Assembly: GCA_021234155.1 (NCBI GenBank)
Contig: JAJEKV010000020.1
Location: forward strand, 2,591,275 to 2,655,274
Source of the DNA: Isoetes taiwanensis
Taxonomy: Eukaryota; Streptophyta; Lycopodiopsida; Isoetales; Isoetaceae
Direction of reading: 5' to 3'
DNA: 64,000 nucleotides
Each line of letters begins with the position of its first letter. Position 1 is the stretch's first letter. A program made the position numbers and the translations under genes. Of the stretch, positions 12,497 through 23,403 are shown one piece after another. The notes beneath the pieces are model-generated. The model saw only the letters and a program-made list of their open reading frames with translations, was not told where the DNA came from and made no database searches.

Positions 12497-15487
12497 TTTT
12501 TTTTTTTTTTTTTTTTTTTTGAGATAGATAGGTAGATTTTTTCATTAATTAGATAAAGCCATACAATTCTATTGTCACACTATCAAAAGGTATGACAAGA
12601 GGAGAAAATTTGATACTCTTCATGAGCATCAAAGAGAAGTAATAATAATAATATGCAAGTAGAGATAGCAGTAGTGAATAAAGTTTTAACAAAAACCGAA
12701 TTGTAACTCAGAAATTCCTAAGTGAAGTTCTGATCCTTGGAAACACGTATTCAGTAAGAAATCTTCAAGTCTCTGTTCTCGAGTTCCTGTAAAAGCAAAC
12801 AAAATAACCAACCATGATCCTCAAAAGCTGTTTTCTGGAAATCATGGGAATGAGCATGGTTGATGGAAATGAGATTATATGAAGGACAAAATGGAAGGCT
12901 ATAATGAAGGATAAATGGCTTAGATATGACTGTCAAGTTTGTTGTTGAACCAATCATTGTAGTGCTGATAGAACTATGCCGTAGAACCCAGAATATAACT
13001 GCCTTTGTCTTTGTCATTTTGCATAAGTAGCATTGCTAGACTTTCCTTCCCCATCAATAGAAGTAGGGTACCATATAAGTCTGTCAGAAGTTTGTGGCTG
13101 TAATACATTTCCCTATACCTACTTAACTGTGCTTCTGTCATGCTGAGGTGAGTATTAAACAAAAACTCAAACAAAATGTACATCTGCATGAACTCTCGGG
13201 TATAAATTTCTGCCCAAACTGCTTCTCTTGTTCTAGAACTTTCAACCTCTTTTAAGAACTCATCTGTCATCTCACATAATTGCTTCAATGTTAATTTTTT
13301 ACCAACTTGCTGACTTTGATGCAGGGCTATTTCATAACTGTCAATGTCTGTGTCCAGCTTTGTGGCACCTTCTCCCTTAAGAAACATTAGATATTCTGTC
13401 ACAGTCAGAATATGGAGCATTAGAATCAATAACATTGAGAGAAGATACAAATAAACTGTATAGCCCAATAGAATTCCAGCAACTGTTATATCTGTCTCCA
13501 TATTTTCTCTTATGACACGTTGCAATGGCTTCAATATCTAATTGAAAATGCATTTTGATCCAGAAAATAGAAAGAGGTTTAGAAGCATAGAGGACCCTGT
13601 TCCTTGATTTCCAAATGTTCTACAAGGCAGTGTGCACAAGAGTATTAGCAAAAGTGTCACCTTGTTGGAGGAAATGGATAATGTTATTAAGGTTCATATT
13701 TTTCAAATATAAGCCAATCTTGTTTAGGAACCAAGTCCAGAAAGGCCTCAATTTGGGACAAAGGAAGATATGCTCTAAATCCTCATCCTGAAGGCATCCA
13801 GAATTACAAATTGAAGAAACATTGTATCTTCTAGATAAAGAAACCAAGTTTGTGAGACTCTTTTGAGCAATCAACCAGATAAAGAAGCAAATTTTAGGGG
13901 TGCAATAAGAGTTCCAAACATTTTTAAAAACATACTGAACTTGAGATTGATCTAAGGACCATTTCTGCATAGCCTTTACTGGAACATCAGCCACATTAAT
14001 CAAGGAATAAATTTCTTTGACCCTGTAGATATTCTTTCCATTGATGGAGCAACCTATCGATTTATTGAAGTCACTGAAATTATTAAAGGAAGCCAAAATA
14101 TTCTTGAAGTGTACAAAAAGCTTCTTGTCACTGGAGGTACCCCTAAGGACAGTCTTTAAAGCAGTCCAAGTTATGAAAGTATTATTATCTCTGTAGAGAT
14201 CTTTAATGGCAGTGATACCCTTACTAGACCATTTACTATAAATCTTGGGATGTTTAATGGCCATAATGTTGGAAAATTGATCAGAAAAAATTGGTGACCA
14301 AAATAGATTAGTGCTCATAGTGGCTTGAAGGAAATTGTCTCTCCGAAGCACAGGACGAATTTTATTCCAGGCCATAATCAGATTTCTCATCAAAGGAGAA
14401 GTATTGGGAGCAGGATGAATATCCACAAAAGCAGATTCTGAGAGAGAATGCTTAAGAGAGGGATACCCAGTAGGATAGGAGCAGTTAAGCCAGAAATCAA
14501 TGAACTGGGAGGCTGGAGAATTGTTTCCCATGATTGTTCTCCAGATATATTTACCTGCCAAAGAACAAGCCTGAAGGTGAAGATTTTTGCAACCAAGCCC
14601 TCCCAAGTTTTTAGGCCTAGAGACAGAATTCCAGTTAACAAGATGAGAGCCATTCCAAATGAAATTTCGAATAATCTTCTCCAAATCAGAATAAATTGAT
14701 TTAGGAGCAATAAGTGCAAAGGAGAAGTACACATGAGAGGAAGCTAGAACTGAATTTGCTATAATTGTCCTACAAGCAAATGATAGACAGTTCCTATAAT
14801 TATTCAATTTCCTCTTGATTCTTTGGAGGATAGGATCCCATAGACCTTTTAAATTAGGATTGAGAGATAAAGGCATACCTAATAATTTGGAAGCTTGATT
14901 GGGATTCAGCACAGGAATGTCACAAATGTAAGTCTGAGAGACATCCCCTATGATCTTACTTTTATCAAGATTAAGATGGACACCCGATGCTGCAGAGAAT
15001 TCCTTAATGAGATCTAGGAAGATATTGATATTGCTGGGATTGGAATCCAAGAAAGCAAAAGTGTCATCAGCATACTGAGAAATTGTAAGCATATCCAAAT
15101 TATTAGGAAGAGATAATCCAGTTAACAGTCCAGAATTTTGCAAATGAAGAACACATCTCATGAGCATTTCAGCAACAATGAGAAAAAGATAAGGTGCTAA
15201 AGGGCAACCTTGTCTGACACCTTTTGCCAAAAGGAAAGAAATTTGAGGGAGATCCATTGATCAAGACAGCTGAGTTGGACATAGAATTTAAACCATGAAT
15301 AAGAGATATGAGCTTGGTCTGAAAACCCATTTTTTTAAGTGCAATGTCAATGAAATCCCAACTTACATAGTCAAAAGCTCTCTTAAAATCTAATTTAAGC
15401 AGAATGCAAGATTGATGGGAGATTCTATTCCAATGTAAGCCTTCCATAGCACTAATATAGTTGTCTAGAATAAATCTATTAGGCAAA
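12497..15487 (-). mobile_element. L1-type LINE, 5'-truncated, with its own poly(A)
   Basis: On the minus strand the coding part starts within reverse transcriptase: NRFILDN, the motif KLDFKRAFDYVSWDFI (catalytic Asp), GVRQGCPLAP and ISQYADDTFAFLD (YADD catalytic box). A zf-RVT-like end (CTPKICFFIWLI to HIFLCP) and the typical L1 tail NIWKSRNRVLYASKP follow. A one-base frame change lies at about 15200-15257, between SPSNFF and LAKGVRQGC. A nonsense codon TAG at 13620-13622 replaces the residue before NIWKSRN, and the frame then runs on to a stop at 13377. A poly(T) at 12497-12520 marks the poly(A). The 5' end is cut within RT, at the junction with the GC-rich repeat. Confidence 0.9.
12974..13534 (-). 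CDS. 186-codon open frame overlapping the LINE ORF2 end and its 3' region
   Basis: The frame starts inside the last ~50 codons of the LINE ORF2, in a different phase, and stays open far into the 3' region. It has a hydrophobic N-terminal segment (about residues 15-50, AGILLGYTVYLYLLSMLLIL) followed by a charged, helix-prone part (KLTLKQLCEMTDEFLKEVES). The composition is protein-like, unlike most shadow frames here. I know no family that matches. It could be a third LINE frame, captured sequence, or a frame-shifted ORF2 tail. Confidence 0.3.
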   Translation of the reverse strand: MKPLQRVIRENMETDITVAGILLGYTVYLYLLSMLLILMLHILTVTEYLMFLKGEGATKLDTDIDSYEIALHQSQQVGKKLTLKQLCEMTDEFLKEVESSRTREAVWAEIYTREFMQMYILFEFLFNTHLSMTEAQLSRYREMYYSHKLLTDLYGTLLLLMGKESLAMLLMQNDKDKGSYILGSTA

Positions 15488-15638
15488 AAGGCAGCTTCTC
15501 GGCCACGTCCCAACTTAAAACAGACCAAAACTCGGCCCCCAAAACGCAAACCCTTCTACAACCTGGCAACCCACAGGGTTTACGTTTCGGAGGCTCTCTC
15601 CTTGTCAAATTCGGTCGGGACCTTGCACCATGTCTTGT
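15488..15638 (-). repeat. Inverted partial copy of the 1.15 kb repeat, right half
   Basis: It continues the copy broken at 9205: GCAGCTTCTCGGCCACGTCC onward is the reverse complement of about 7895-8030. It ends near 15638. Confidence 0.8.
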
Positions 15639-16217
15639 TTGTTATGGAGAAGCAGCTATGGCGGCTAGCATGTAGCCTACATTGCTTGGTGATGCAGCTG
15701 GTTGCTGACCGAACATCAGTTTCAAGTACAGAAGTTCTGATAAGGCTTCAAGAGCTTTAGGGTTAGTAAACATGGCCCTGTTTATGGATCTCTACGGGGG
15801 GGAGTTCCAGGAGTCCCTGTTAAGAAGATTTCTATTCTGGTGCTTGATGCCAGTAGGAGTGCGTTCATGCGAATAGTGCCCATTCTGCTCTCTTCCTGCA
15901 CTATTTGTATTGTCGAGAAACACAAGTTTCGTATTTGACACAACAAAAGAGTCCACTACAGAGAAGTCGGCCTATTTTTCTCTTCTTTTACTTACATGCA
16001 TAGGAGAGAAACATTGTCTGGAGAGGTTTTTTTGAGGCAGTGAATTTTGGAAGGTTGCTTAAGATATGTCGTCAGTTGAAGTAGCACTACATGGTTCATG
16101 TGAAACCCTTTCTATAATTATTAAGCGTGCTAGAACAGATAGGCTTGAAACATGGTGGCCCAATTTTAAATGCATGCCTACAGCACCATAATACCTCACT
16201 AGCTATTATCACTGCAG
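15639..16217 (+). other. Region with weak exon-like frames, no gene called
   Basis: Two short plus-strand frames look protein-like: one ending STEVLIRLQEL at 15760, and one at about 15797-15935 (GVPGVPVKKISILVLDASRS). They may be further degraded exons of the dehydrogenase-like gene that follows, but I cannot show it. Confidence 0.25.
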
Positions 16218-16401
16218 GTGTCGACCTTATCATACATGCAGCAGGCCCATTTCAATAGCAAAGGCGATGTACTCTATTAGAAGCTGCCATAAGGAACAAG
16301 GTTCTGTATATGCATCACTTTGCTTTCTAAGTTCATAACTTTAGGTTCTTATTTTCCCATGATGACATAGACAGCAGATCTTGATGTCGGTAATGATGTG
16401 G
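16218..16401 (+). pseudogene. Saccharopine-dehydrogenase-like gene fragment, two exons, nonsense codon
   Basis: The first exon (16218-16300) has acceptor CACTGCAG and a donor after AACAAG. It reads VDLIIHAAGPFQ, a TAG at 16256-16258, then QRRCTLLEAAIRNK. The second exon (16371-16401), after ACATAG and before GTAAAT, continues in phase with TADLDVGNDV. This matches the NAD(P)-binding region of plant saccharopine dehydrogenase-like oxidoreductases, which typically read VDLVIHAAGPFQ..CTVLEAAI..KTAYIDVCDD. Only these two exons are seen, and with the in-frame stop this is a broken fragment. Confidence 0.7.
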
Positions 16402-17085
16402 GTAAATGCTACATGCAAAGCGTCCGTTCTTATAAACTCCCCTTTGCAAATTGTTTGATATTTGCTCTTTGACGCACCCCTTGAATCTAAATTTCACATT
16501 AATTTTCCCAGTATCAGAACTCAGTTATTGAAAGATGCAGTATCTGTGTGAGGTGGTGAATTGAGGAGAGGTAAGTTGCAGGAATAATGCATGAAGACAT
16601 AGGGTAGGGTCCTTTCTATTTTCATTCATACAGTGATGAAGTTAGAGTAATGAACAGAATTGATATGATATTCTTTAGGAGGCATCCAAATGATGATCAG
16701 TAAATTAAAAGGTTAAAACTGCTATCTCAGCAGCATTTTCATTTGCAACAGGTGAGTTCTCTATGACAAGGAAAATACGCGGAAATATGCAAGAAATACG
16801 GAAGAAATACGCCAAGATCGGCAAAGAATCTGATATATGAACATGAATCAAGAGTACAATGGCCCGAAGGCAAGCAGGAACACGAGACAGATGCCTAGAA
16901 GGCTCAAGACTGGCATTGAACCGGAATGGTTCGACAATAAGGAGGTGCCTTCTTATAAATCTAGACCGATGGTCAGGAACGCGTCACTCCAATGGATGAG
17001 ATCACGCCAAGTGTCGTGCATGCATGGAGGTTCTAGAATGTTCTAAACCCTGCATATGAGAAAGACATGAGGGAATGTCTTCAAT
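16402..17085. other. No gene recognised
   Basis: There is one plus-strand open frame of 69 codons (16837-17046), basic and of unknown identity. The rest looks non-coding. Confidence 0.4.
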
Positions 17086-17089
17086 AAGT

Positions 17090-17158
17090 ATTGGTAGCGC
17101 ACTTGGCAAAGGTGCTTGATTCCCAATTAGTAGGTTGCGAGTTCAAACCTTGCTCCAT
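17090..17158 (+). other. tRNA-like stretch (possible SINE head)
   Basis: TAGCGCACTTGG resembles a pol III A box. About 30 bases on, GTTGCGAGTTCAAACC resembles a B box. The spacing is that of a tRNA gene, but no clean cloverleaf with an anticodon arm forms, so a tRNA-derived SINE head or decayed tRNA fits better than a working tRNA. Confidence 0.45.
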
Positions 17159-17178
17159 GTAACTACCCTTTTGCATTC

Positions 17179-17238
17179 GTGTGACGACCATATGGGTATA
17201 ATGCTCGTAAGATACGAATACCCGTATGGTCGTCACAC
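17179..17238. repeat. 21 bp inverted repeat with 18 base loop
   Basis: The left arm at 17179-17199 starts GTGTGACGACC. The right arm at 17218-17238 ends GGTCGTCACAC. Twenty of 21 positions pair. It lies just after the tRNA-like stretch. Confidence 0.9.
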
Positions 17239-17437
17239 CATCCCCCTCCTATGCCGGCGACGAGTCCTCGGAGCTGGAGCTGGAGTAATCACCTCGTTTC
17301 GCTTGTAGTCATTTATGATTGGAGGCACCTATGATTTTGAAATATGAAATACGATTTCGCCTAAGGTTTTGATGGAATATCGAATCTCTATACAGCTTGC
17401 CTAAGATTTTAGAATATGAAATACGGGGGCTCGAACC

Positions 17438-17792
17438 TGTTAACCACCTAGTGGTTAACATTGTGCATGCACATGTCAGGTGCATGCACATGTTAGGTGT
17501 CAGTGGTGGCAGACTGACACTTGGCATGATTAGGTTAACATAAGTGTAGGGATTAGATTTAGTTAGATGTACGGCTCAGATTTGCGGTCAACACTATATT
17601 AGACCGGAGCCTCTTCAGATGTACTCAGGTTTGATCTCAAATTTGGAGAGCCTCACTTGGCACGTTTCCCTCATTCTTTGTGCATATTTATTTGTCTTGT
17701 TCTTGTTTTGTGATCATGAGCATGGCAGCCTTGTAGCATCCGGTAGTCATGGACTGCTGCTGTAGGGTGTATGCCAAGAACTCAAACTAACA
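17438..17792 (+). repeat. 5' LTR of the 17438-20378 element
   Basis: 355 bp, TG...CA. It contains a palindromic start (GTTAACCACCTAGTGGTTAAC) and a repeated GTGCATGCACATG. Confidence 0.92.
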
Positions 17793-19365
17793 CTGGCGCC
17801 ATTATGCCGGGTTCGCTCGTGATCACTTTCTTCACCCTTGCTGTTTGCTGTTGTCTTGCTGCTCTCATCTTCCCCGTTTTGCAGACTTCTTGTATACTAT
17901 TCTTCCCCTGTTAGGTTCCCTTAGTTTGCCCAACCAAGTCGATTTATGTCTCTGCTTGGAGGCCTTTTTTTCCAAACAGCTGATGATTTTGCCAGCTGAT
18001 CAAATTTAATTTCGTAAATCTGTTCTCAAGACCCTGTTTTTAAGGTGCAGCAAGCCCAGTTTGCAGTCACGGATTTTTGGAGTGGTGACAGCACTCCTCT
18101 CTGCTTAACATGATATTCTGAGAAGTTACCAAACATATTCATGTGTTGGTTCTGTATACAGTTTTAGGCTTTGAGTTTTCCTCTTATTCTTATCAGGTAA
18201 AACCGTGCTGCTCTCGGCACAAACAAAAAAACAAAATCGTTTCTTGAGTTGCAAATCTTCATGATTCAGCAGCTATCAGATCTCTTTTAGAAATTTGCAG
18301 AGGGCCAGCTTGGCTAGTCCCCTATAAGACAGTTCAAGTATCAAAACTCCATGGAGGATCCTAGTTCTTTTTCATCTGCCTCACCTGCAAGCAACCATCA
18401 TTCAAGAACAAGTGAGCATCATCAAGAACGGACAACACACTCATCTAGAATTACAGAGTATTGGAGGCATCATGTTATTATTTGCAGCTGCACCCAGCTT
18501 CTTGCTCATTTATTGGAGTTATTCCTGCACTGTCAAGCTTTCTACATGCATTCTTCTTGAGTTTTTTCAAGAGGGCCAGCATTTCTGCTTGTCCCCATCC
18601 ATCTGCTCAAGCTAAGCAGGCTGCAACAAAGTCTTCAAGCCAGCATCAGGTCGGTTCGTCTGCAAAACAAGGCACTATTTTCATCAGTCCAGAAGCACAA
18701 ATTCGATAATCTTTGAGGAGTACAGTCTTGTGCAACATCCAATCACCAGCTATTCATCTCTATCCTGCAGAAGCGGCCACACCATGCAACCACTGCCCCC
18801 TGTTTCTTCAAGAAAACATTATTAGAAAATATCCTGGCCCGTTCCTATCCATGATCGATCCAAATCTGGCACCATATTTTTGCAAACTCGCAGGGTTGTT
18901 TCTATTACTTATTTTCAAGAGGGCCAGCCTTTTGGCTCGCCCCCATCCTCTGCTACGCCTCCATACACAGCCACATTGTTTTCAACATCTTCTGGTCTGT
19001 TATTCCGGTGGCTTCTGCACATACAAGATAACTCAGCAGTTTCTTCAACGATGTAAGCAGAGACGAAGCACGTCTAAGCACAAATCCAGTTACCAATGGG
19101 CATCCCGTTGCCATTCAGAATCGATTCACACCCACCGCCTTCTATTTCCAGAAGAACCGGACTTTCAGCAAGTTTCTATTGCAGCGGCACCATATCCGGC
19201 CATTTCTATCTACAGCAGGTCTGCCTTCATCTGATACAGCGCCATCTTTGGGCAGAGCATTGATTAGGGTTATTTTGCAGCCCAACGGCTCAGATTTGGC
19301 CGCTCCTTTCTGCGCTTTTAGGGTATCCTATATTCCTGTCGTGCCCTACTCACGTGTTGGGAAAC

Positions 19366-19690
19366 CACGCTCAAACTTGACCCACGCTCCACGCCACGGG
19401 CAAAATATTTTTGCTGGCTGATAACCGCTCACGGCCACGCTAATTAAAAAATCACGCTCACAGCCCACGCTCTGTATTTTTGCCCACGATTGACCACACA
19501 AATTGACCACGCACATTGACCATGCAAAAGCCACGCTCTGTAATTTTTGTCCTCACTAAACCCACGCTCTGCTCTGTTTAAGACCCACGCTTTGCCACGC
19601 TCTTCATGTTTTTTATTTCCCATGCTCACGCTGATGACCCACGGGCCACGCCGACACCCACGCTCACGCTCCCCTATGGCTGATCACGGG
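19366..19690 (+). repeat. Cluster of CCACGCTC-type words inside the LTR element
   Basis: CACGCT or CCACGC appears more than 15 times in about 320 bases, at irregular spacing, in the 3' part of the internal region. It is not a regular tandem repeat. Confidence 0.7.
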
Positions 19691-20023
19691 GCACGCTTTT
19701 ATGGTGCTTACTTTTTTAAGCCCCCTATCATACTTGTTTTTAAGTAAAATTTTGGGCATTGTTTGTTCAAATGGACTTCCCCATGATATAAGGGGATAAT
19801 CTTCGTATTTTTCTTGCCCCAGTTCCTATGATACACGTTCTGCATCGGCATTCTTTCGGATCTTATCCGTCATCGACACATTCATGAAGATCTTTTACGG
19901 CGACAGAACCCAACCATTACCATCATTTTTACCCCTAATTTTTGGCACCATGTTGTAATTGTCGGACTTGTCTTATAAAAGTCTGTACATGTTTTCGTGC
20001 TAAAAACTTTTAGGGGGAGGCAG

Positions 20024-20378
20024 TGTTAACCACCTAGTGGTTAACATTGTGCATGCACATGTCAGGTGCATGCACATGTTAGGTGTCAGTGGTGGCAGAC
20101 TGACACTTGGCATGATTAGGTTAACATAAGTGTAGGGATTAGATTTAGTTAGATGTACGGCCCAGATTTGTGGTCTACACTATATTAGACCGGAGCCTCT
20201 TCAGATGTACTCAGGTTTGATCTCAAATTTGGAGAGCCTCACTTGGCACGTTTCCCTCATTCTTTGTGCATATTGCTTTGTCTTGTTCTTGTTTTGTGAT
20301 CATGAGCATGGCAGCCTTGTAGCATCCGGCAGTCATGGACTGCTGCTGTAGGGTGTATGCCAAGAACTCAAACTAACA
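20024..20378 (+). repeat. 3' LTR of the 17438-20378 element
   Basis: 355 bp. It differs from the 5' LTR at six positions and is preceded by a purine-rich tract. Confidence 0.92.
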
Positions 20379-20779
20379 GAACCTCTACTAAAATAACTCA
20401 ATGTCCTTATAAGACTACTTTAACAAATGTACCCAGTGAGCTAAAGTAATTATTTTTTATCTTAAATCTGTATTTTTTTTTAATAACAGCTTATTCAATT
20501 GTTTTAGAGATATATGGTTTATGGTTTCAAGAATATAGTTTATGGTTTCAAGAATTATTACTTTTACATCCATATCAAATCCCCCTGGAACCCCCCTGTT
20601 ATTTTGCTACATATTCTAAATGAGATGCACCCTGTACTACCACAGTCGTCGAATTCGTCGATCCTACAACCCAGATCATATGTTGAGGCCTCTGGGCACC
20701 TCTCGTTTCGCTTATAGTTATTTATGATTGGAGGCGCCTATGATTTTGAAATATGAAATACGATTTCACCTAAGGTTTT

Positions 20780-22345
20780 TGTGACGCTCCCTGAATATAT
20801 ACGACACCGGCCATATACATACGGGGACTTTCCCCTCCCATGGCAACCCACGTGCCATGAGCAGGGCCCTCCGTCTATTCCGGGCCATCTATGAAATGAT
20901 GCCCGAAAGAAGGACACGAAGGGGTCATTCGGCCCACGCCTTCAATGGGGCTCCTACGTCGCGGAAGCATGAATACAAGGTTAGCATACAACATAAATCA
21001 CATATAAATAACCACCACGAGGGGTGGCACGTCCATTCAAGTTCCAACGGCAAGAATATGCTTCTAAACTAAGAAAACACCCAAAACCCAGGTTCTACCC
21101 CGGCTCAGACTCTAGTGAGGAGCGACTGACGGCTGGGTCTCAGGAAATCAACAGACCGAGTCTTGGCATGGCGTTGGCTGGCATAGAAGATCGGCTAGGG
21201 TTGTCCACTCCATCCGCCCCTCCTGTGCACACTTTGTAGATGGGTCGATTCACGCTATGACTTCGCTATAGCCTTCCGGAGACGCAGACTCAAGGTATCA
21301 CCCTTTGAGCCTACTCCAGGTTCATGACACCTGGTCCGATGAGGCAGGTCGGGGAAGCATCCCCTTCCAGGATCACAGTGGTTCCATGGGTGAGCTAGAG
21401 AATACGTGTCGCATCAGCGACCCCCGCATCCGTACCTGACTTACTCACCCTAAATCTACTCAAAGTGCATGGTGCCCCATACGGGTCACACCACTACACC
21501 CAGGGAGTGTCAGACCCACCCATACCCCCTCACGTGGCCGGGCTATCGCCTAGCCCACCAGGGGGTCTCGGGAGCCTTTATGCTCTCGTGCAAGACCCCA
21601 CCCCCACTTCACCACTGTGTCCCTTGTCTGGTGCTAAGCCAGACCATAGCGTCTATGACCCGGTGGGCTCTTGTGTACATGCCGAAACTAGTAGGGTGTT
21701 AAAGGAGTTACTAAGAGCATTCTATACTCAAGTTCAGAGGCCTCTACCCCCCTTTTAACCCCTGTTTACTGGAAACTACTGGACTAACTCATAGAGGCAT
21801 CGACCATTCCATAACAGAGCATCATTCATAATTGAAAAGTATTCCTAGTTACCAAAGAAGGGTTAATCTTAACCAAACTATTCAGAGAAGAACACCAAAG
21901 TATTATTCTACAATTTGCAAGTTAAACTACCACTAACCAGTGTTTCGGCTGGACCCGTTGTCAAGGGGTGCTTCCATAGTGCTGTACTGGGGTGGCAGCG
22001 ACACTAGAGGGTATCTTGGCGATTGGGGGATGTTCAGCAACTGTTCCTTGAGCGCTTAGCTGCTCCCTGGTGCTGGCTAGGTCGAAAATGGGGGTAAGAT
22101 GAGGGTGGCGCTGCCTTTGGTGGCTCAGTTTAGCAACCCCCATGCTGATCACTCCGGTTATGCCAAGTGGCACCTCCCACCATTAGATGACTTAATAGCA
22201 ATTATCCTTTATAATTAATTTAACATAGCTAATTAAATCCCTTGTGGCCAACCCCCTAGGTTATCATACCCCAGGGTGGCGTATCTATACTGGTGACATG
22301 TCAATATATTTATACGTAGACCATATAAATACTTGGAACGTCACA
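20780..22345 (+). mobile_element. Solo LTR, 1.57 kb, 5 bp target duplication
   Basis: It starts TGTGACGCTCC and ends GGAACGTCACA, so its ends form an 11 bp near-perfect inverted repeat with TG...CA. GTTTT flanks both sides (20775-20779 and 22346-22350), and the tandem-array sequence resumes exactly after it. Size and ends are like those of the LTR at 62312-63884, though I do not see matching interiors. No internal coding region. Confidence 0.8.
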
Positions 22346-22508
22346 GTTTTGATGGAATATCGAATCTCTATACGACTTTGCCTAGGATTTTAGAATATGA
22401 AATACGGGGGCTTGAACCTCTACCAAAATAACTCAATGTCCTTATAAGACTACTTTAACCAATGTACCCAATGAGCTAATGTGATTATTTTTTATCTTGA
22501 ATCTGTAT

Positions 22509-22688
22509 TGTGTCATCAATATATTAAAAGAAGGGTAATGTTACAAATCAAGTGAGGAGGAAGGAGAACTGCCCCAAAGAGACAGTGATACCTCGACAAA
22601 CTCACAGGAAAACTGCAACTCTACTGCTGTACAAACCGACCATCACCATCTACAACACCCAAGAAGTCCCGCCAAATGGCGAACTTCC
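22509..22688. other. About 180 bp insert in the tandem array unit
   Basis: The array sequence stops after TTGAATCTGTATTG and resumes at TATAGTTTCAAGAATATGG. The insert reads like a fragment of a retroelement 3' region (ATCAATATATTAAAAG at its start). Family not determined. Confidence 0.4.
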
Positions 22689-23403
22689 GCTCTACTAACC
22701 CCGGCTTATAGTTTCAAGAATATGGTTTATGGTTTCAAGAATTGTTACTTTTATATCCATATCAAATCCCCCTGGAACCCCTTGTTATTTTGCTACATAT
22801 TCTAAATGAGATGCACCCTGTACTACCACAGTCGTCGAATCCGTCGATCTTACGGCCCAGATCGTATGTTGAGGCCTCTGGGCACCTCTCATTTCGCTTA
22901 TAGTCATTTATGATTGGAGGCGCCTATGATTTTGAAATATGAAATATGATTTCGCCTAAGGTTTTGATGGAATATCGAATCTCTATACGGCTTTGCCTAA
23001 AATTTTAGAATGCGAAATACGGGGGCTCGAACCTCTACCAAAATAACTCAATATCCTTATAAGACTACTTTAACCAATGTACCTAGTGAGCTAATGTGAT
23101 TATTTTTTATCTTGAATCTGTATTTTTTTTTAATAACAATCCATTCAATTGTTTTAGAGATATATGGTTTACTTGTTATTTTGCTACATATTGATGCCAA
23201 GAAACAGTCTGACGAAAATACCTTTGGAAACCAGAACTTGATCAGGAAACAAAATGAAAGCCAATACAATGTAAATAGAAGCCAAAGAAAATCGAGCATT
23301 TCTAGTTCATTCCATTCAAAAACTAGATCGATGCATAAAATACTCAAAGTCAAATCCTCAAGAAAATACTGCAAATAATTTTTTTTGATGCTTTAAAATT
23401 CGT

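Larger units (their letters stand above)
17438..20378 (+). mobile_element. Young non-autonomous LTR retrotransposon (LARD-like), 2.94 kb
   Basis: Two 355 bp LTRs (17438-17792 and 20024-20378) start TGTTAACC and end ACTAACA. They differ at only six positions by my count (about 1.7%). The element is flanked by the 5 bp target duplication GAACC (17433-17437 and 20379-20383). The internal region starts with TGGCGCC, like a primer-binding site, and ends with GGGGGAGGCAG, a purine tract. No gag or pol is seen in the 2.2 kb between, so it must have been mobilised by another element. Structurally complete and young. Confidence 0.92.
17260..23190 (+). repeat. Tandem array of ~0.43-0.46 kb units, three units, interrupted by insertions
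   Basis: The phrase CGTTTCGCTT(A/G)TAGT..ATTTATGATTGG starts units at about 17291, 20698 and 22883. After removing inserts, spacing is about 0.43-0.46 kb. Each unit holds AAATATGAAATACGATTTCG and a GGGGGCTCGAACC stretch. In reverse complement the latter, with TAGCTCACTGGGTA, resembles tRNA B and A boxes, hinting at a SINE origin. Unit one is split by the LTR element at 17438 and unit two by the solo LTR at 20780 and a ~180 bp insert at 22509. Confidence 0.75.

Noticed and set aside
14448-14699. Plus-strand frame of 83 codons
   Set aside because: Antisense shadow of the LINE ORF2.
17090-17158. Functional tRNA gene
   Set aside because: A and B boxes are present but no proper acceptor stem or anticodon arm can be drawn.
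20780-22345. DNA transposon with 11 bp inverted ends
   Set aside because: TG...CA ends, a 5 bp duplication and similar ends in the LTR at 62312 fit a solo LTR better; no transposase is present.
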